DNA of 37,798 nucleotides from Burkholderiales bacterium (GTDB lineage Bacteria > Pseudomonadota > Gammaproteobacteria > Burkholderiales > Burkholderiaceae_C), in assembly GCA_026400105.1 (NCBI GenBank), contig JAPLPQ010000098.1:1-37798 (forward strand), written 5' to 3'. Shown here piece after piece: positions 37,367-37,798 of this stretch. The notes under the pieces were generated by a model. That model did no database searches, had not been told where the DNA came from, and saw only the letters and a list, made by a program, of their open reading frames with translations. Numbering within the stretch: the first letter of the stretch is position 1; the number at the start of each line of letters is the position of its first letter. Position numbers and translations under genes: made by a program.

Positions 37367-37798
37367 GCCGGCTGGACCTCGTTGGCGTATTGCTTGGCGA
37401 CCCAGTCGCGGTAGCTGCCGCTTTGCACATGGGCGACCCAGTCCGGATTGGCCAGATACCATTCGACCGTCTTGCGGATGCCGGTCTCGAAGGTCTCGGC
37501 CGGCTTCCAGCCCAGCTCGCGCTCGATCTTGCGCGCGTCGATCGCGTAGCGGCGGTCATGGCCCGGGCGGTCGGTCACATAGGTGATCTGGGTCGCGTAG
37601 GAACTGCCGTCGGCCTTGGGGCGCAGTTCGTCGAGCAGGGCGCAGACCCGCTGCACGATCTCGATGTTGGGCTTCTCGTTCCAGCCGCCGACGTTGTAGG
37701 TCTCGCCCAGGCGGCCGCCTTCGAGCACGCGGCGGATCGCGCTGCAATGGTCCTTGACATAGAGCCAGTCGCGGATCTGCATGCCGTCGCCATAGACC
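37363..37798 (-). CDS. rfbB: dTDP-glucose 4,6-dehydratase, 3' part (cut by right edge)
   Basis: The last ~145 residues of RmlB, which converts dTDP-glucose to the 4-keto-6-deoxy sugar; the N-terminal NAD-binding and catalytic part lies beyond the right edge. The visible segment begins [14 protein letters not shown], a conserved RmlB motif, and continues with [28 protein letters not shown] and [14 protein letters not shown]. It ends at TGA overlapping the rfbD ATG. It is probably the first or an early gene of the rfbBDAC-manC-galE operon. Confidence 0.95.
   Translation of the reverse strand, partial: VYGDGMQIRDWLYVKDHCSAIRRVLEGGRLGETYNVGGWNEKPNIEIVQRVCALLDELRPKADGSSYATQITYVTDRPGHDRRYAIDARKIERELGWKPAETFETGIRKTVEWYLANPDWVAHVQSGSYRDWVAKQYANEVQPA

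Noticed and set aside
35534-37414. 626-codon plus-strand open frame opposite rfbA and rfbD
   Set aside because: Shadow of two unmistakable sugar-nucleotide genes on the other strand.

Overview
This 37.8 kb window is a GC-rich, densely coded stretch of bacterial chromosome. The protein sequences and gene order point to a betaproteobacterium of the order Burkholderiales, probably close to Comamonadaceae/Sphaerotilaceae. That placement is inferred from family resemblance and was not tested by a search. I see no transposase, integrase, phage gene, tRNA, rRNA or CRISPR array. No stretch over 300 bases lacks a gene; the longest gap is the ~250-base dksA leader (5310-5560).

Left part (1-8.6 kb). 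The 5' portion of a NUDIX hydrolase gene runs off the left edge. Divergent from it is an OmpA-family lipoprotein gene. Then come dapF, a DUF484 gene and an RlmI-type rRNA methyltransferase gene, closed by a strong hairpin. A COG0523 (CobW-type) metal GTPase gene with a very His-rich insert precedes a dksA whose product has lost three of the four zinc-finger cysteines. hslV and hslU follow. hslU carries an in-frame TAG in an otherwise intact reading frame. A small secreted protein of unknown function comes next.

Middle part (8.7-29 kb). This is a complete division and cell-wall (dcw) cluster: mraZ, rsmH, ftsL, ftsI, murE, murF, mraY, murD, ftsW, murG, murC, ddl, ftsQ, ftsA, ftsZ. Most junctions are GTGA/ATGA overlaps or gaps of a few bases, so it probably behaves as one long, translationally coupled operon. 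mraZ is preceded by four AGTG boxes at exact 10-bp spacing that overlap a candidate promoter, the expected MraZ autoregulatory site. An MsbA-like ABC exporter gene starts three bases after ftsZ, and lpxC (lipid A synthesis) follows after a perfect 26-bp palindrome.

Right part (29-37.8 kb, minus strand). Facing lpxC are ruvC, mtgA (peptidoglycan glycosyltransferase) and an RNase II/R-family nuclease gene. Upstream of these, also on the minus strand, is a nucleotide-sugar operon: rfbB (cut by the right edge), rfbD, rfbA, rfbC, manC and galE. It makes dTDP-L-rhamnose, GDP-mannose and UDP-galactose/glucose, so a surface polysaccharide locus probably lies beyond the right edge.

The window is mostly conserved core genome. 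I did not find a convincing new multi-gene system. The best leads are the amber codon in hslU, a recurring -10-like hexamer 6-8 bases before ATG that suggests leaderless mRNAs, the ABC exporter wedged between ftsZ and lpxC, and the cysteine-poor DksA next to a zinc-type GTPase.
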